Assembly: GCA_016873435.1 (NCBI GenBank)
Contig: VGXF01000004.1
Location: 60,206-124,205 of the forward strand
Length of the DNA: 64,000 bases
Source of the DNA: Nitrospira sp.
Lineage (GTDB): Bacteria; Nitrospirota; Nitrospiria; Nitrospirales; Nitrospiraceae
Reading direction: 5' to 3'
The notes under the pieces were generated by a model. It saw only the letters and a list, made by a program, of their open reading frames with translations, had not been told where the DNA came from and did not search any database. Both the position numbers and the translations under genes were made by a program. Of the stretch, positions 1 through 11,169 are shown one piece after another (position 1 is the stretch's first letter; every line of letters begins with the position of its first letter).

Positions 1-345
1 TAGCCGAGCAGGACAACCCTGGTTCCTCAAATTGAGGCCGTTGACGACCACCTCATACGCTATCAGCCATTGAGAATCGCTCAACGCAAGAGGCGGGCCT
101 AAGGAATAATCCGGCTGCTCCCCCTGGCAACCGTGACTGGCTGGGGCAACGCGCCGACGCTCGCAATGGAAGAGGGCGTGCTGCTTAACGGCAACCTCGA
201 GATGCTGCACGCGGACGTACGCGAGCGCGCGCGAGGCGATACGCGCCGTAAATCCGCAGACGTCTAACGTCGAGCGCGTCACGGGCTAAGCCGGAGCGGT
301 GGATGAACCCGCTGATCGTGCCGGCGACAGCCTCAAGAGGTACAC
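1..345. other. Left-edge region without a recognisable gene
   Basis: All forward frames are interrupted by stops within this stretch. One plus-strand frame stays open from about 118 to a TAA at 265-267 and could hold a 33-residue peptide from ATG 166, but it resembles no family I recognise and has no clear ribosome binding site. The last bases (tcaagaggtacac) provide a weak GAGG Shine-Dalgarno for the bactofilin gene that follows. It may hold the end of a gene cut by the window edge or decayed coding sequence; I cannot tell which. Confidence 0.4.
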
Positions 346-795
346 ATGTGGGAAAAAAGTAAAAACAAGCGCCCCAAGGACGAAGAAGAGAATTTCACCT
401 TCCTAGGCCGGGGGGTAGACTTCAAGGGCATCGTCAACTTAGAAGGGACGGTGCGCATCGACGGCCGCCTGGACGGGGAAATCTATACCAAGGGCACGCT
501 CATCGTCGGCGAGCACGCCGTCATCAAGGGCGTTGTCATTACCGGCACCCTCATCAGCCACGGCAAGATCAGGGCCACTGTGACCGCCTCAGAAAAAATT
601 CAGGTGCTCAAACCCGGCATTTTAATAGGCGACATTCGCACCCCCTCCTTCATGATGGAGGAAGGAGCGCACTTCCACGGCCTCTGTGACATGGGCCCCG
701 CTGCCTGGGATGCGGAGGAGCGCCAGGACTTCGAAAAGGTCGACGACCTCGCGGCCCATCGCGGGAAAGTCCGCCTGCAAGATCTGCCCTCGTGA
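346..795 (+). CDS. Bactofilin family cytoskeletal protein
   Basis: Polymer-forming bactofilins (DUF583) assemble into filaments that position cell-wall, polarity or chromosome-segregation proteins, usually on the inner face of the membrane. The 149-residue protein has the hallmark short glycine-rich beta-helical core at about residues 20-100, with repeats such as GRLDGEIYTKGTLIVGEHA and later TGTLISHGKI, and short charged tails at both ends. Length and architecture are typical of the family. ATG 346 follows a GAGG. It stands alone 98 bases before mnmA. Family assignment is secure; the cellular role is not visible from the sequence. Confidence 0.9.
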   Translation: MWEKSKNKRPKDEEENFTFLGRGVDFKGIVNLEGTVRIDGRLDGEIYTKGTLIVGEHAVIKGVVITGTLISHGKIRATVTASEKIQVLKPGILIGDIRTPSFMMEEGAHFHGLCDMGPAAWDAEERQDFEKVDDLAAHRGKVRLQDLPS

Positions 796-893
796 CAGTA
801 CATACCCTCTTCCTGTAGCATGACGCGGGTGTCCGGAACGATCCGGACGCTGATATCGCTCACCATTCCTTCGCAACGATTAGGATTCGGATC

Positions 894-1970
894 ATGTCAC
901 GGCCTCGCGTCATCGTCGGAATGAGTGGCGGCGTCGACAGCTCTGTTGCCGCCGCGCTCCTTGTGCAACAGGGCTACCAGGTGCAGGGCGTCACGCTCCA
1001 GGTCTGGGAGCCGGAGGATGAGTCTGCCGCCGTCTCCAAACGCTGGCAGGAGCGTAGTTGCTGCAAGATCGGCATCGCGAAGCATGTCGCCAAGCGCCTG
1101 GCAATCCCCTACGAAATCATCGATACCCGGCAGACGTTCCGCACCAGCGTCATCGACGATTTTCTCTCCGGCTACCTTGCTGGCACCACGCCCAATCCCT
1201 GCGTCCGCTGCAACGAGCGGGTGAAGCTGCGTTCGCTAATCGCGCTGGCGGAGGAGCGCGGCGCGGACTTCGTCGCCACCGGCCATTACGTACAGATAGG
1301 ACGAGACGACACCGGACTGAGCCTGCAGCGCGCAGCCGATCTGCGCAAGGATCAGAGTTATTTTCTGTATCGCCTTCGTCCCGAATGGCTCCCACGCCTG
1401 TTGTTTCCTGTGGGAGGCCTGCAGAAGGCAGACGTGTGGCGGCTCTCGGAATCGCTTGACCTGCCACCGGACGAAATCAAGGAAAGCCAGGAAATCTGTT
1501 TCGTGACGCAGGGCGACTACCGCGCGTTTATCGAGTCGGAGGCCCCGCAGGCAAAGATGCCCGGCCGATTTGTCGGCACGGACGGCAGAGATCTTGGCGC
1601 ACACGACGGCATCGCCTTCTACACCCCCGGACAGCGCCGCGGCCTAGGCGTATCGGCAGGACAGCGCCTCTACGTGCAGCGCGTGGAACCGGCCACCAAC
1701 ACCGTCAGGCTCGGCGCTGACGAGGATTTGCTGCGTTCCGACTGCACCGTCGCCGATCTCAATGTATTCGACCGCTCGCTGCTAGAACAATCACGCGCGG
1801 CCGAGGTCAAGGTCCGCTATGCCACGCCCGCGGCAGCGGCTATGCTGACGCCCAATCCAGACGGCACACTCACCGTGCAATTTTCCGTTTCGCAGCGGGC
1901 CTTGAGCCCGGGCCAGTCCGCCGTGTTTTACGAGGGCGATCGCGTCCTCGGCGGTGGAATTATTCGTTAA
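894..1970 (+). CDS. mnmA: tRNA-specific 2-thiouridylase MnmA
   Basis: MnmA transfers sulfur to C2 of wobble uridine 34 in tRNAs for Lys, Glu and Gln, using ATP to adenylate the base and persulfide relayed from a cysteine desulfurase. The 358-residue protein begins with the PP-loop GMSGGVDSSVAA (about residues 9-20). It carries the two catalytic cysteines in TPNPCVRCN (near residue 102) and SQEICFV (near residue 203), and ends with the beta-barrel domain of the family. Length is normal. The start is ATG 894. It is probably its own transcription unit, because a good promoter for the atp genes lies just downstream. Confidence 0.95.
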   Translation: MSRPRVIVGMSGGVDSSVAAALLVQQGYQVQGVTLQVWEPEDESAAVSKRWQERSCCKIGIAKHVAKRLAIPYEIIDTRQTFRTSVIDDFLSGYLAGTTPNPCVRCNERVKLRSLIALAEERGADFVATGHYVQIGRDDTGLSLQRAADLRKDQSYFLYRLRPEWLPRLLFPVGGLQKADVWRLSESLDLPPDEIKESQEICFVTQGDYRAFIESEAPQAKMPGRFVGTDGRDLGAHDGIAFYTPGQRRGLGVSAGQRLYVQRVEPATNTVRLGADEDLLRSDCTVADLNVFDRSLLEQSRAAEVKVRYATPAAAAMLTPNPDGTLTVQFSVSQRALSPGQSAVFYEGDRVLGGGIIR

Positions 1971-1991
1971 GATTTCCCCCCGTTTCCCTTC

Positions 1992-2021
1992 TTGACAGGT
2001 CCCTTTTCGCAATGCTACTGT
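1992..2021 (+). promoter_or_regulatory. Candidate sigma-70 promoter of the F1-ATPase operon
   Basis: A perfect -35 hexamer TTGACA (1992-1997) is followed after 18 bases by TACTGT (2016-2021), which keeps the first, second and last -10 bases. It lies between the mnmA stop and atpH, about 80 bases before the atpH start. Assignment is by consensus match only. Confidence 0.5.
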
Positions 2022-2099
2022 GGCCCGTTTTTCGTGCCCCACCGCACGAATTTTTCCTTGTTCATCGCGGAGTTTCGAGATTTTTAACAAGAGCCCACT

Positions 2100-2639
2100 A
2101 TGATCAAATCCTCCATCGCGCGCCGGTACGCCAAAGCCTTTTTCGAACTGCTGGACACCAAGAGTATTGAAGCGGCGCGCACTGGGCTGACCGCTCTCGG
2201 ACAGGCCGTCGAGCAATCCGCCGAACTCAGACACGTTCTGGCGTCACCGGCCTTCACCGCCGACGAAAAACTCGCGGTGTTGAACGCGCTGGTGCAGAAG
2301 CTCCCTTGTCCGCCTGTCACCGCCAGTTTACTGGGCCAGCTCGTGCACAAGAACCGCCTCGAATTTCTCACGGACATCGCGGACGCCTTCGCTGAACTTG
2401 CCGATCAATCCAGGGGCACCAGGCAGGCGTCCGTGACGTCGGCCGCCGCGCTCAATGCGCTCGAGCAGGACCGCGTGCGCACGCGCCTGCGTGACCTGCT
2501 TAAGGGCGACGTGGATGTCACCTTCCAGACTGAGCCAAAGCTGATCGGGGGCTTACAGATCCGGATCGGGAGCACGCTCTACGATAGCAGCGTGCGCAGC
2601 CGATTGAACGCCATGCAGACGACTTTGACCAAGGAGTAG
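2100..2639 (+). CDS. atpH: F1 ATP synthase delta subunit
   Basis: The delta subunit sits on top of the F1 alpha3beta3 hexamer and joins it to the b-subunit stator of Fo. The 179-residue product has the OSCP/delta architecture: an N-terminal helical bundle starting SSIARRYAKAFFELL and a C-terminal domain ending in LIGGLQIRIGSTLYDSSV, the conserved signature near residues 150-168. It is the first gene of a delta-alpha-gamma-beta-epsilon operon and ends three bases before atpA. The usual upstream neighbour atpF is absent; mnmA is there instead. Confidence 0.95.
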   Translation: MIKSSIARRYAKAFFELLDTKSIEAARTGLTALGQAVEQSAELRHVLASPAFTADEKLAVLNALVQKLPCPPVTASLLGQLVHKNRLEFLTDIADAFAELADQSRGTRQASVTSAAALNALEQDRVRTRLRDLLKGDVDVTFQTEPKLIGGLQIRIGSTLYDSSVRSRLNAMQTTLTKE

Positions 2640-2642
2640 CTG

Positions 2643-4163
<1,521 letters not shown>

Positions 4164-4248
4164 CGATGACTGCATAGTGATGAACCAGAAACAGAAACAA
4201 TCACCCTTCTGTTCATTCAGCGTTCATCCTTCATCGCTGTAGACTAAG

Positions 4249-5121
4249 ATGCCAAGCTTACAAAGCCTCCGCCGCAAGATTTGGGCGGTCAAAAATACGC
4301 AGAAGATCACCAAGGCCATGAAGATGGTGGCCGCGGCAAAGCTGAAGCGCGCGCAGGATCGCGTCCTGGCCTCGCGCCCCTACGCGCACAAGATGCGCGA
4401 GGTGCTAGCCAGCCTGAGCCGCCGCGTGAACCGGGCGTCCCACCCGCTGCTCCAGAAGCGGGGCGGTAGCAAGATCGAGGTTCTGGTTGTCACGAGCGAC
4501 CGAGGACTCTGCGGGGCTTTCAACGCGAACATTCTGCGCAAGGCCGTCGAAACGCTCCGGCAGCACGAGGCCAACGGGAACAAGGTTGCCGTGAGCATCG
4601 TGGGCCGCAAGAGCCGTGACTTTTTCCAGCGCCGAAACTGGGCCATTCGCCAGCAGTGGACGGATCTCTTCGACAAGCTCAGCTTCGAGCATGCGCTGGA
4701 CATTGGGCAGGACCTCACGGACAACTTCGTCAAGGGCACCTTCGACGAGCTCTACGTGATCTACAATGAATTCAAGTCAGCGATTCAGCAGCGCGTCATC
4801 GTCGAGCGGCTCTTTCCGATCGAGGCGCTCGAAGCAGACGGGACGACGGCGGCCGCGCTGGGTGGCAGCTACGAATTTGAGCCGGACGAAGAGGCGCTCC
4901 TCAAGACACTGCTCCCGAAACATTTTCAGGTGCAGACCTATCGCATTCTACTGGAATCATCCGCCGCAGAGCAGGGCGCACGCATGGCCGCCATGGACGG
5001 CGCAACGCGCAACGCGGGGGAGCTGATCAAAAAAGTCACACTTTATTACAATAAGACGAGACAAGCCTCCATTACGAAGGAACTCATGGACATTGTGGGC
5101 GGCGCTGAGGCGCTCAAATAA
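4249..5121 (+). CDS. atpG: F1 ATP synthase gamma subunit
   Basis: Gamma is the rotating central shaft of F1 and links proton flow through Fo to catalysis in beta. The 290-residue protein has the two long terminal helices expected: the N-terminus RRKIWAVKNTQKITKAMKMV and a C-terminus rich in the conserved ARMAAMDGATRNAGELI segment (about residues 244-260). Length is typical. An 85-base gap separates it from atpA, filled with CATTCA-type low-complexity sequence like that in other gaps of this window. Confidence 0.96.
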   Translation: MPSLQSLRRKIWAVKNTQKITKAMKMVAAAKLKRAQDRVLASRPYAHKMREVLASLSRRVNRASHPLLQKRGGSKIEVLVVTSDRGLCGAFNANILRKAVETLRQHEANGNKVAVSIVGRKSRDFFQRRNWAIRQQWTDLFDKLSFEHALDIGQDLTDNFVKGTFDELYVIYNEFKSAIQQRVIVERLFPIEALEADGTTAAALGGSYEFEPDEEALLKTLLPKHFQVQTYRILLESSAAEQGARMAAMDGATRNAGELIKKVTLYYNKTRQASITKELMDIVGGAEALK

Positions 5122-5153
5122 ATTACCCGGTGCATGTTTAAAAGTACCCGTTC

Positions 5154-5203
5154 AATTTTCAGAAGATCGAATGCGACCAATGCAACATTCAACAGTGAAA
5201 ATT
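5154..5203. repeat. AT-rich inverted repeat between atpG and atpD
   Basis: AATTTTCA (5154-5161) and TGAAAATT (5196-5203) form a perfect 8-base inverted repeat around a 34-base loop containing AACATTCAAC. The region stands out as AT-rich against GC-rich genes. The same words (AACATTCA, TTGAAAATT) occur in the inverted repeat at 9559-9645, which suggests a repeat family rather than chance. It lies inside the atp operon, so any RNA hairpin would sit between the atpG and atpD cistrons. Confidence 0.5.
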
Positions 5204-5223
5204 CAACATTACACAAAAGGTGA

Positions 5224-6672
<1,449 letters not shown>

Positions 6673-6686
6673 ACGTGCAACCTAAC

Positions 6687-6703
6687 CGGTGACGACGTCA
6701 CCG
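6687..6703. promoter_or_regulatory. Perfect palindrome in the atpD-atpC gap
   Basis: CGGTGACGACGTCACCG is a perfect inverted repeat of 8+1+8 bases, lying 15 bases after the atpD stop and 37 before the atpC start. As RNA it could form a short stable hairpin with almost no loop. It could be an mRNA-processing or stability element, or a protein-binding site. There is no T-run, so it is not an intrinsic terminator. Confidence 0.4.
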
Positions 6704-6739
6704 CGAGAGCGTCTCACGTTTAACATTTCACGAGAAAAG

Positions 6740-7162
6740 ATGGCTGGCAAGATTCTGTTAGAAGTCGTGACCCCCGAGCACCTGCTGCTCAGCAAACAGG
6801 TGGACGAGGTCATTGCGCCTGGCGTGGACGGCGAATTTGGCGTCCTCCCGGGACATGCGCCATTTCTGACCTCGCTCAAGATCGGCGAGCTGCAATACAA
6901 GATGGATAACGTCTGGCACTACATGTCCGTCCTGTGGGGCTATGCTGAGGTGAATCAAACGAAGGTCACGATCCTCGCCGAGGTCGCCGAGAAGGCTGAG
7001 GATATCAACGTGGAGCGCGCGGCGCAGAAAGTCGCCGACGCCGAGCAGCGCCTGAAGACCGGCGGCCTGCCGTCCGACGTCAAAGACGCCCAGATCAGTC
7101 TCGAAAAAGCCCGTCTCCGCCAGAAACTCGCCGAACGCGCGCGCAGCGCCGCCCGCCACTGA
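6740..7162 (+). CDS. atpC: F1 ATP synthase epsilon subunit
   Basis: Epsilon binds gamma at the foot of the F1 shaft and acts as a ratchet against wasteful ATP hydrolysis. I start it at ATG 6740 (MAGKILLEVVTPEHLLLSK), which aligns with the family. An in-frame start at 6689 would add 17 residues of unrelated sequence that overlap the palindrome. The 140-residue product has the N-terminal beta-sandwich with GEFGVLPGHAPFLT and a C-terminal helical hairpin rich in Ala, Glu and Arg. It is the last gene of the F1 operon. Confidence 0.94.
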   Translation: MAGKILLEVVTPEHLLLSKQVDEVIAPGVDGEFGVLPGHAPFLTSLKIGELQYKMDNVWHYMSVLWGYAEVNQTKVTILAEVAEKAEDINVERAAQKVADAEQRLKTGGLPSDVKDAQISLEKARLRQKLAERARSAARH

Positions 7163-7236
7163 CCGGTCACAAATCGCTTTGTTCCCTCCGTCCGTTCCTG
7201 TAGAGTAACAGCGTTTTAAACACCTTCCGGAGCCCC

Positions 7237-8115
7237 ATGCAGCCAACGGAATTTCCGCAATACCTACACGACCTCGCTAAGCATCACGCCGCACTCGACC
7301 CCATGCACCTGATGTACGACAACGTGCTCAAGTCGGGGTATCTGCATTTCGGCTTCTGGCCGACGGAGCAGGCGCGGGAAGTCGGTCTGCTGGCGCGTTT
7401 CGCGCAGGCCCAGGAACGGTTCGCGGACGAATTTCTCGCCTACTTGCCGCCCGGCCGTCACCAGGTGCTGGATGTCGGTGCCGGCATGGGCCGCCTGGCT
7501 CACGAGATGACCGTGCGCGGTCACACCGTCACCGCGATCACGCCGTCGTCCGTGCAAGCCGAACATATTGCGAAACGATATCCCGCCGTTACCGTGAAGC
7601 AGGGGCGGCTTCAGGACATTGGCCCGTCGCTTGCGGCCGGCGGGTACGATGTCCTGGTCTTCTCGGAAAGTTTCCGCTATATGCCGCTTAAGCAGGTGCT
7701 CCCACTGTTCGAACGGCTGCTGAGCCCTCAGGGCCGGATCATCATCGGCGACTGGTTCGCGCAGGACTCGGCGCCCCCGAGCCGTGGGCACGACCATTTG
7801 GAAGCCGCGTTCCGCGCCCAGGCGCAGGCGCAGGGGTGGACCGTGCTGAGCGAACGCGACATTACACAAAACATCCTGCCCACACTGACGATGGCGCAGG
7901 AAATTCTCTGCGGGCTCTATCTGCCGCTGGCCGGACTGGTGCTGTCAAAATTCGCGCAAAAGCGCCCGCGCCTGTTTCGACTCTGCCTGCCCTGGATGAC
8001 GCGCGCGCTGGAGCGAAAGCTGCTGCCGCAACTGATCGGCCGCTTCGAGCCGGCCGTCTTCGCCAGCCATTACCGCTATCTCTTTCTCGTGCTGGGACGC
8101 GCCGCAGCCCGCTGA
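7237..8115 (+). CDS. SAM-dependent class I methyltransferase
   Basis: Cytosolic methyltransferase of unknown substrate. The 292-residue protein has motif I VLDVGAGMGRLA at about residues 74-85 and a typical Rossmann-fold core after it. The segment before the core (DPMHLMYDNVLKSGYLHFG, near residues 18-36) recalls the substrate-entry part of the cyclopropane-synthase and sterol-methyltransferase groups, so a lipid or small-molecule substrate is plausible. It lies downstream of atpC but 75 bases away, and is followed by rluD after 31 bases. No substrate can be named. Confidence 0.75.
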   Translation: MQPTEFPQYLHDLAKHHAALDPMHLMYDNVLKSGYLHFGFWPTEQAREVGLLARFAQAQERFADEFLAYLPPGRHQVLDVGAGMGRLAHEMTVRGHTVTAITPSSVQAEHIAKRYPAVTVKQGRLQDIGPSLAAGGYDVLVFSESFRYMPLKQVLPLFERLLSPQGRIIIGDWFAQDSAPPSRGHDHLEAAFRAQAQAQGWTVLSERDITQNILPTLTMAQEILCGLYLPLAGLVLSKFAQKRPRLFRLCLPWMTRALERKLLPQLIGRFEPAVFASHYRYLFLVLGRAAAR

Positions 8116-8146
8116 TCCGCTTCGTTTCGCTCCGACCGCACGCGAC

Positions 8147-9097
8147 ATGATTACGGAATTTCTCATCACCGCTGGCGAAAAACCGAAGCGGCTCGACGTG
8201 TTTCTGGCCAACCGTGAGCCGGACCTCTCGCGTTCCGCCATTCAGCGCTTCATCGAATTGGGCCGAATCCAGGTCAATGGAGAAAAGGTCAAGCCGAGCC
8301 AGAAGATCAAACCGGGTGACCACATTACAATGGATACGCCCAAGGCCGAGCCGCTGACGCTCAAGGGTGAGTCGATCCCGCTCGATATCCTTCACGAAGA
8401 CGAATCGCTAGTTGTCCTGAACAAACCGGCCGGGCTCGTCGTGCATCCGGCCCCTGGTCATTGGTCCGGCACGCTGGTCAATGCGTTGCTGCACCACTTC
8501 GAGCGACCAGGTGGCTCACTCTCGACCGTCGGCGGCAAAGAACGGCCAGGATTGGTCCACCGGTTGGACAAGGACACCTCCGGCGTCATGGTCATCGCCA
8601 AAACGGACAAGGCCCATCGCGGACTCGCTGCGCAGTTCAAGGACCACACGATCACGCGCAGGTATGAGGCACTGGTCTGGGGCGTCCCGAAAAAAGGACA
8701 CGGGCTAATCGAACTTGCCATCGGACGCGATACAAAGGAGCGAACAAAGTTTTCTGAGAGGACGGCGCGCCCCAAGCCCTCCGTCACGGAATACAAGGTC
8801 GTCGAGCGGTTCGCCACGCTGGCTGCGCGCGTGGATCTCTTTCCCAAAACCGGCCGCACGCATCAGTTGCGCGTGCACATGACCTCCATCGGCCATCCGC
8901 TGCTCGGCGACCCGACCTACGGCGGCCGCAAGGTGAAGGCGCTCGAACATCTCGAAATCCCGCGCGTGATGCTGCACGCCAAAACCCTCGGTTTCCAACA
9001 TCCGGTGACTGGGAAACAGATGGAATGGACTTCTCCGCTGCCGCTCGACATGGAGACAATCCTCACGGCGCTCCGCGGGACCACGCGCACGTCTTGA
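8147..9097 (+). CDS. rluD: RluD-type 23S rRNA/tRNA pseudouridine synthase
   Basis: Converts specific uridines in 23S rRNA helix 69 (RluD) or a related RNA site to pseudouridine. The 316-residue protein has an N-terminal S4 RNA-binding domain (about residues 13-70, RLDVFLANREPDLSRSAIQ). The RluA/RluD catalytic motif HRLDKDTSG follows near residues 138-146, with its aspartate as nucleophile. The later KTGRTHQLRVHM segment (about 236-247) is also conserved. Domain order and length favour RluD over the shorter RluA or RluC, but site specificity cannot be read from sequence. Confidence 0.88.
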   Translation: MITEFLITAGEKPKRLDVFLANREPDLSRSAIQRFIELGRIQVNGEKVKPSQKIKPGDHITMDTPKAEPLTLKGESIPLDILHEDESLVVLNKPAGLVVHPAPGHWSGTLVNALLHHFERPGGSLSTVGGKERPGLVHRLDKDTSGVMVIAKTDKAHRGLAAQFKDHTITRRYEALVWGVPKKGHGLIELAIGRDTKERTKFSERTARPKPSVTEYKVVERFATLAARVDLFPKTGRTHQLRVHMTSIGHPLLGDPTYGGRKVKALEHLEIPRVMLHAKTLGFQHPVTGKQMEWTSPLPLDMETILTALRGTTRTS

Positions 9098-9129
9098 CAG
9101 GTTTCCACCGGCGGCGTATCTCTCACGAC

Positions 9130-9552
9130 ATGGAACTGACAGAAGGACTCGATCTCCTCGGCAATTTGATCGCCACGCTCAAGCAATATGCCTCGAAGCT
9201 GCCGGAGCGGGTGCCGTTGGCCGCTGTGCCGGGCGGCATCAAGCCAACGATCGAAGCCATTGACGCGTACGAACAGGCCATCGCGCGGTTTCGCACGCAG
9301 AGCGGCAGTTCCGTCTTTCGGAAATTCAACGAGCCGCTGATCGAATCCCTGGAATCATTCGAGGCAGGCAAGTTACTGAGCGCCGTTCAGCCGCTGCTGG
9401 CCGTGCTCGATCATCTGGACGTGCTGAAGCGCGACAAGCAACTCGCGGTCAACCAGTCGGATGAGAAACGGATCGCCGACTACCGCGCCGCGCTACATAA
9501 GATTTTACCGGGCAATAAACCTGAACTGGAGGGGGCCGGGCGCGGGCTGTAG
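9130..9552 (+). CDS. Hypothetical helical protein
   Basis: I do not recognise this 140-residue protein. ATG 9130 (MELTEGLDLLGNLIATLKQY) is chosen because upstream in-frame starts overlap rluD and read as unrelated sequence. The product looks wholly alpha-helical and soluble, with a heptad-like segment around FNEPLIESLESFEAGKLLSAV and no cysteines, signal peptide or membrane segment. It lies 32 bases after rluD and may share its transcript. The AT-rich inverted repeat at 9559-9645 begins six bases after its stop. Confidence 0.65.
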   Translation: MELTEGLDLLGNLIATLKQYASKLPERVPLAAVPGGIKPTIEAIDAYEQAIARFRTQSGSSVFRKFNEPLIESLESFEAGKLLSAVQPLLAVLDHLDVLKRDKQLAVNQSDEKRIADYRAALHKILPGNKPELEGAGRGL

Positions 9553-9558
9553 CCGCAC

Positions 9559-9645
9559 CAATGTTCAATGCCAAATGTTGAATGTTAACTGGCAGACACT
9601 GCCGGGAGGTTCAATCCAACATTCATCCTTGAAAATTGGACATTG
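9559..9645. repeat. Nested inverted repeat, MITE-like
   Basis: Three nested arms can be paired: CAATGTTCAA (9559-9568) with TTGGACATTG (9636-9645), 9 of 10 Watson-Crick plus one G-T; TGAATGTT (9579-9586) with AACATTCA (9618-9625), perfect; and GGCAG (9591-9595) with CTGCC (9599-9603). It fills the space between two convergent genes almost exactly. It could serve as a bidirectional terminator or be a small non-autonomous mobile repeat. It shares words with 5154-5203. Confidence 0.55.
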
Positions 9646-9648
9646 CAA

Positions 9649-9825
9649 CTAATGGCCCATCTTCGGGCCGGCCGCGTTGGCGCCCTGGGTCACCAGCTTC
9701 ACACGCACGAGCTCGTGACAATGCGGACATTTCGTGCGAACTGTCGTCTCATCGAGCACTTCCATATCCTTGCTATTTATCCACATCAGCTTGAAGCAGC
9801 GCGGACAATTCCGAACCTTCGTCAT
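9649..9825 (-). CDS. Small zinc-ribbon protein
   Basis: A 58-residue protein with two CPxC knuckles, NCPRC near residues 7-11 and KCPHC near residues 32-36, a classic treble-clef or rubredoxin-like zinc-ribbon spacing. The ATG at 9825 is preferred because GAGGGTGA lies six bases upstream. Longer in-frame starts at 9840, 9843 and 9876 are possible but lack a site. Small proteins of this sort often bind nucleic acid or act as subunits of larger enzymes; nothing here says which. It stands alone and converges on the gene ending at 9552. Confidence 0.7.
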   Translation of the reverse strand: MTKVRNCPRCFKLMWINSKDMEVLDETTVRTKCPHCHELVRVKLVTQGANAAGPKMGH

Positions 9826-9905
9826 GTCGTTCACCCTCATCATTGATTTTGGTCTTGCATCAGCGGGGATTACCATAATATAAGGAAGCGGCCGCTCTCA
9901 AGAGC

Positions 9906-10319
9906 ATGCTCACTTTCTCCGAACGCACAGACTTCGCCCCCGCCCATCTCGTCGCCCTCTACCGCTGCGCCCCCTGGGCCGAGACTCGTAAAACGGATGA
10001 CATCATGGCCATGCTCTCGCATTCGGACCTGGCCATTTCCGTGTGGGACGGCCCGCGGCTGATCGGTTTCGGACGCGTGCTCACGGATTATGTCTACCGG
10101 GCCTCCATCTGGGACGTCGTCGTGGACACGGAATACCAAGGCCAGGACATCGGCACCCTGATCATGGAAAGGATTCTGCAGCATCCGAAACTCGCCCGCG
10201 TGGAAAAATTCTGGCTCTGCACGCGCGACAAGCAGACCTTCTACGAGAAGCTCGGCTTTAGCTCAAAAGAACAAACCGGCATGGTTTGGGATCGCCAGAC
10301 ACATCAACCACCGAAGTAA
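9906..10319 (+). CDS. GNAT family N-acetyltransferase
   Basis: Acetyl-CoA-dependent acyltransferase of unknown substrate. The 137-residue protein carries the GNAT core: WDVVVDTEYQGQDIGTLIM near residues 73-91 holds motif A, with Q/R-x-x-G-x-G/A replaced here by QGQDIG. A late FYEKLGF motif near residues 114-120 is typical of the family. Length is that of a single-domain GNAT such as RimI-like or YhbS-like proteins. It stands alone between a minus-strand zinc ribbon and the convergent znuB. Confidence 0.82.
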   Translation: MLTFSERTDFAPAHLVALYRCAPWAETRKTDDIMAMLSHSDLAISVWDGPRLIGFGRVLTDYVYRASIWDVVVDTEYQGQDIGTLIMERILQHPKLARVEKFWLCTRDKQTFYEKLGFSSKEQTGMVWDRQTHQPPK

Positions 10320-10340
10320 TCTCCTCCTGGCGACGAAGAA

Positions 10341-11159
10341 CTAGGCGGCCCCGCACGCGAAGCGCTTAGGCGAGAACAGCACGGAGAGGATAAACACTGC
10401 TGTGGCCAATAAGACGATCGCGGGGCCGGACGGCAGATCAAATGCCGCCGAGAGCACCACGCCGCCGGTCGCGCAGAGCATCCCAATGACGACCGAGAGC
10501 AGCGTCATTTGTGAAAGACTGTTCGTAAGCTGGTAGGCTGTCGACGCGGGAATCAACACCATCGCGTAGACGAGAAGGGCCCCTACCGTTTTGAGTGACA
10601 CCACCACCGTCACCGCCACCAGTGTGAGCAACAGATAAAAGATCCTCCGTGCCGGCACGCCGGACGCTTCAGCCATCTCCTGATTGAAAGCAATAAAGTA
10701 GAGCTCCTTGGAAAACAGTATCAGTATGCCCATGACACAAACTCCCAATGCGGCAATGACGCGCAATTCATCCGGGGTTACCGACAGCACGCTGCCGAAC
10801 AGGTAGCCATAGACCTCAGCGTTGTAGCTTTTCATCAGGCCAAGAAACAGGATCGCCAGCGCCATTGTTGCCGTGTAGAAAATACCAATCGAGACGTCGA
10901 GTTTCATCTGTCCCCGCTCTTCCAGCAGGCCCGTGATCCAGACAGTCGCCAGCCCGAAGAGGATCGCCACCGCCAGCGGAGGCCAGCCCATGAGATAGGC
11001 CAACGCCACGCCAGCGAAGGCGGCGTGCGCCGTGCCCGCGCCCACGAAGGCGAGCCCCCGCAGCACGACGAAGACACCGATCGCGGAGCAAACCGCACCA
11101 ACCAAGATGGCCGCTACCAGCGACCGCTGCATGAAATCGTATGTGAGTATTTCCAGCAT
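10341..11159 (-). CDS. znuB: Zinc/manganese ABC transporter permease
   Basis: Membrane component of a class 3 metal ABC importer (ZnuB/MntB/TroC family). The 272-residue protein has about eight hydrophobic segments and the family signature around FVGAGTAHAAFAGVALAYLM near residues 35-54. ATG 11159 (MLEILTYDFMQRSLVAAIL) is preferred, 10 bases after the znuC stop; a start at 11243 would lie inside znuC. It is the last gene of znuA-znuC-znuB. The metal, Zn or Mn, cannot be settled from the permease. Confidence 0.88.
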   Translation of the reverse strand: MLEILTYDFMQRSLVAAILVGAVCSAIGVFVVLRGLAFVGAGTAHAAFAGVALAYLMGWPPLAVAILFGLATVWITGLLEERGQMKLDVSIGIFYTATMALAILFLGLMKSYNAEVYGYLFGSVLSVTPDELRVIAALGVCVMGILILFSKELYFIAFNQEMAEASGVPARRIFYLLLTLVAVTVVVSLKTVGALLVYAMVLIPASTAYQLTNSLSQMTLLSVVIGMLCATGGVVLSAAFDLPSGPAIVLLATAVFILSVLFSPKRFACGAA

Positions 11160-11169
11160 CAATGCCGCA

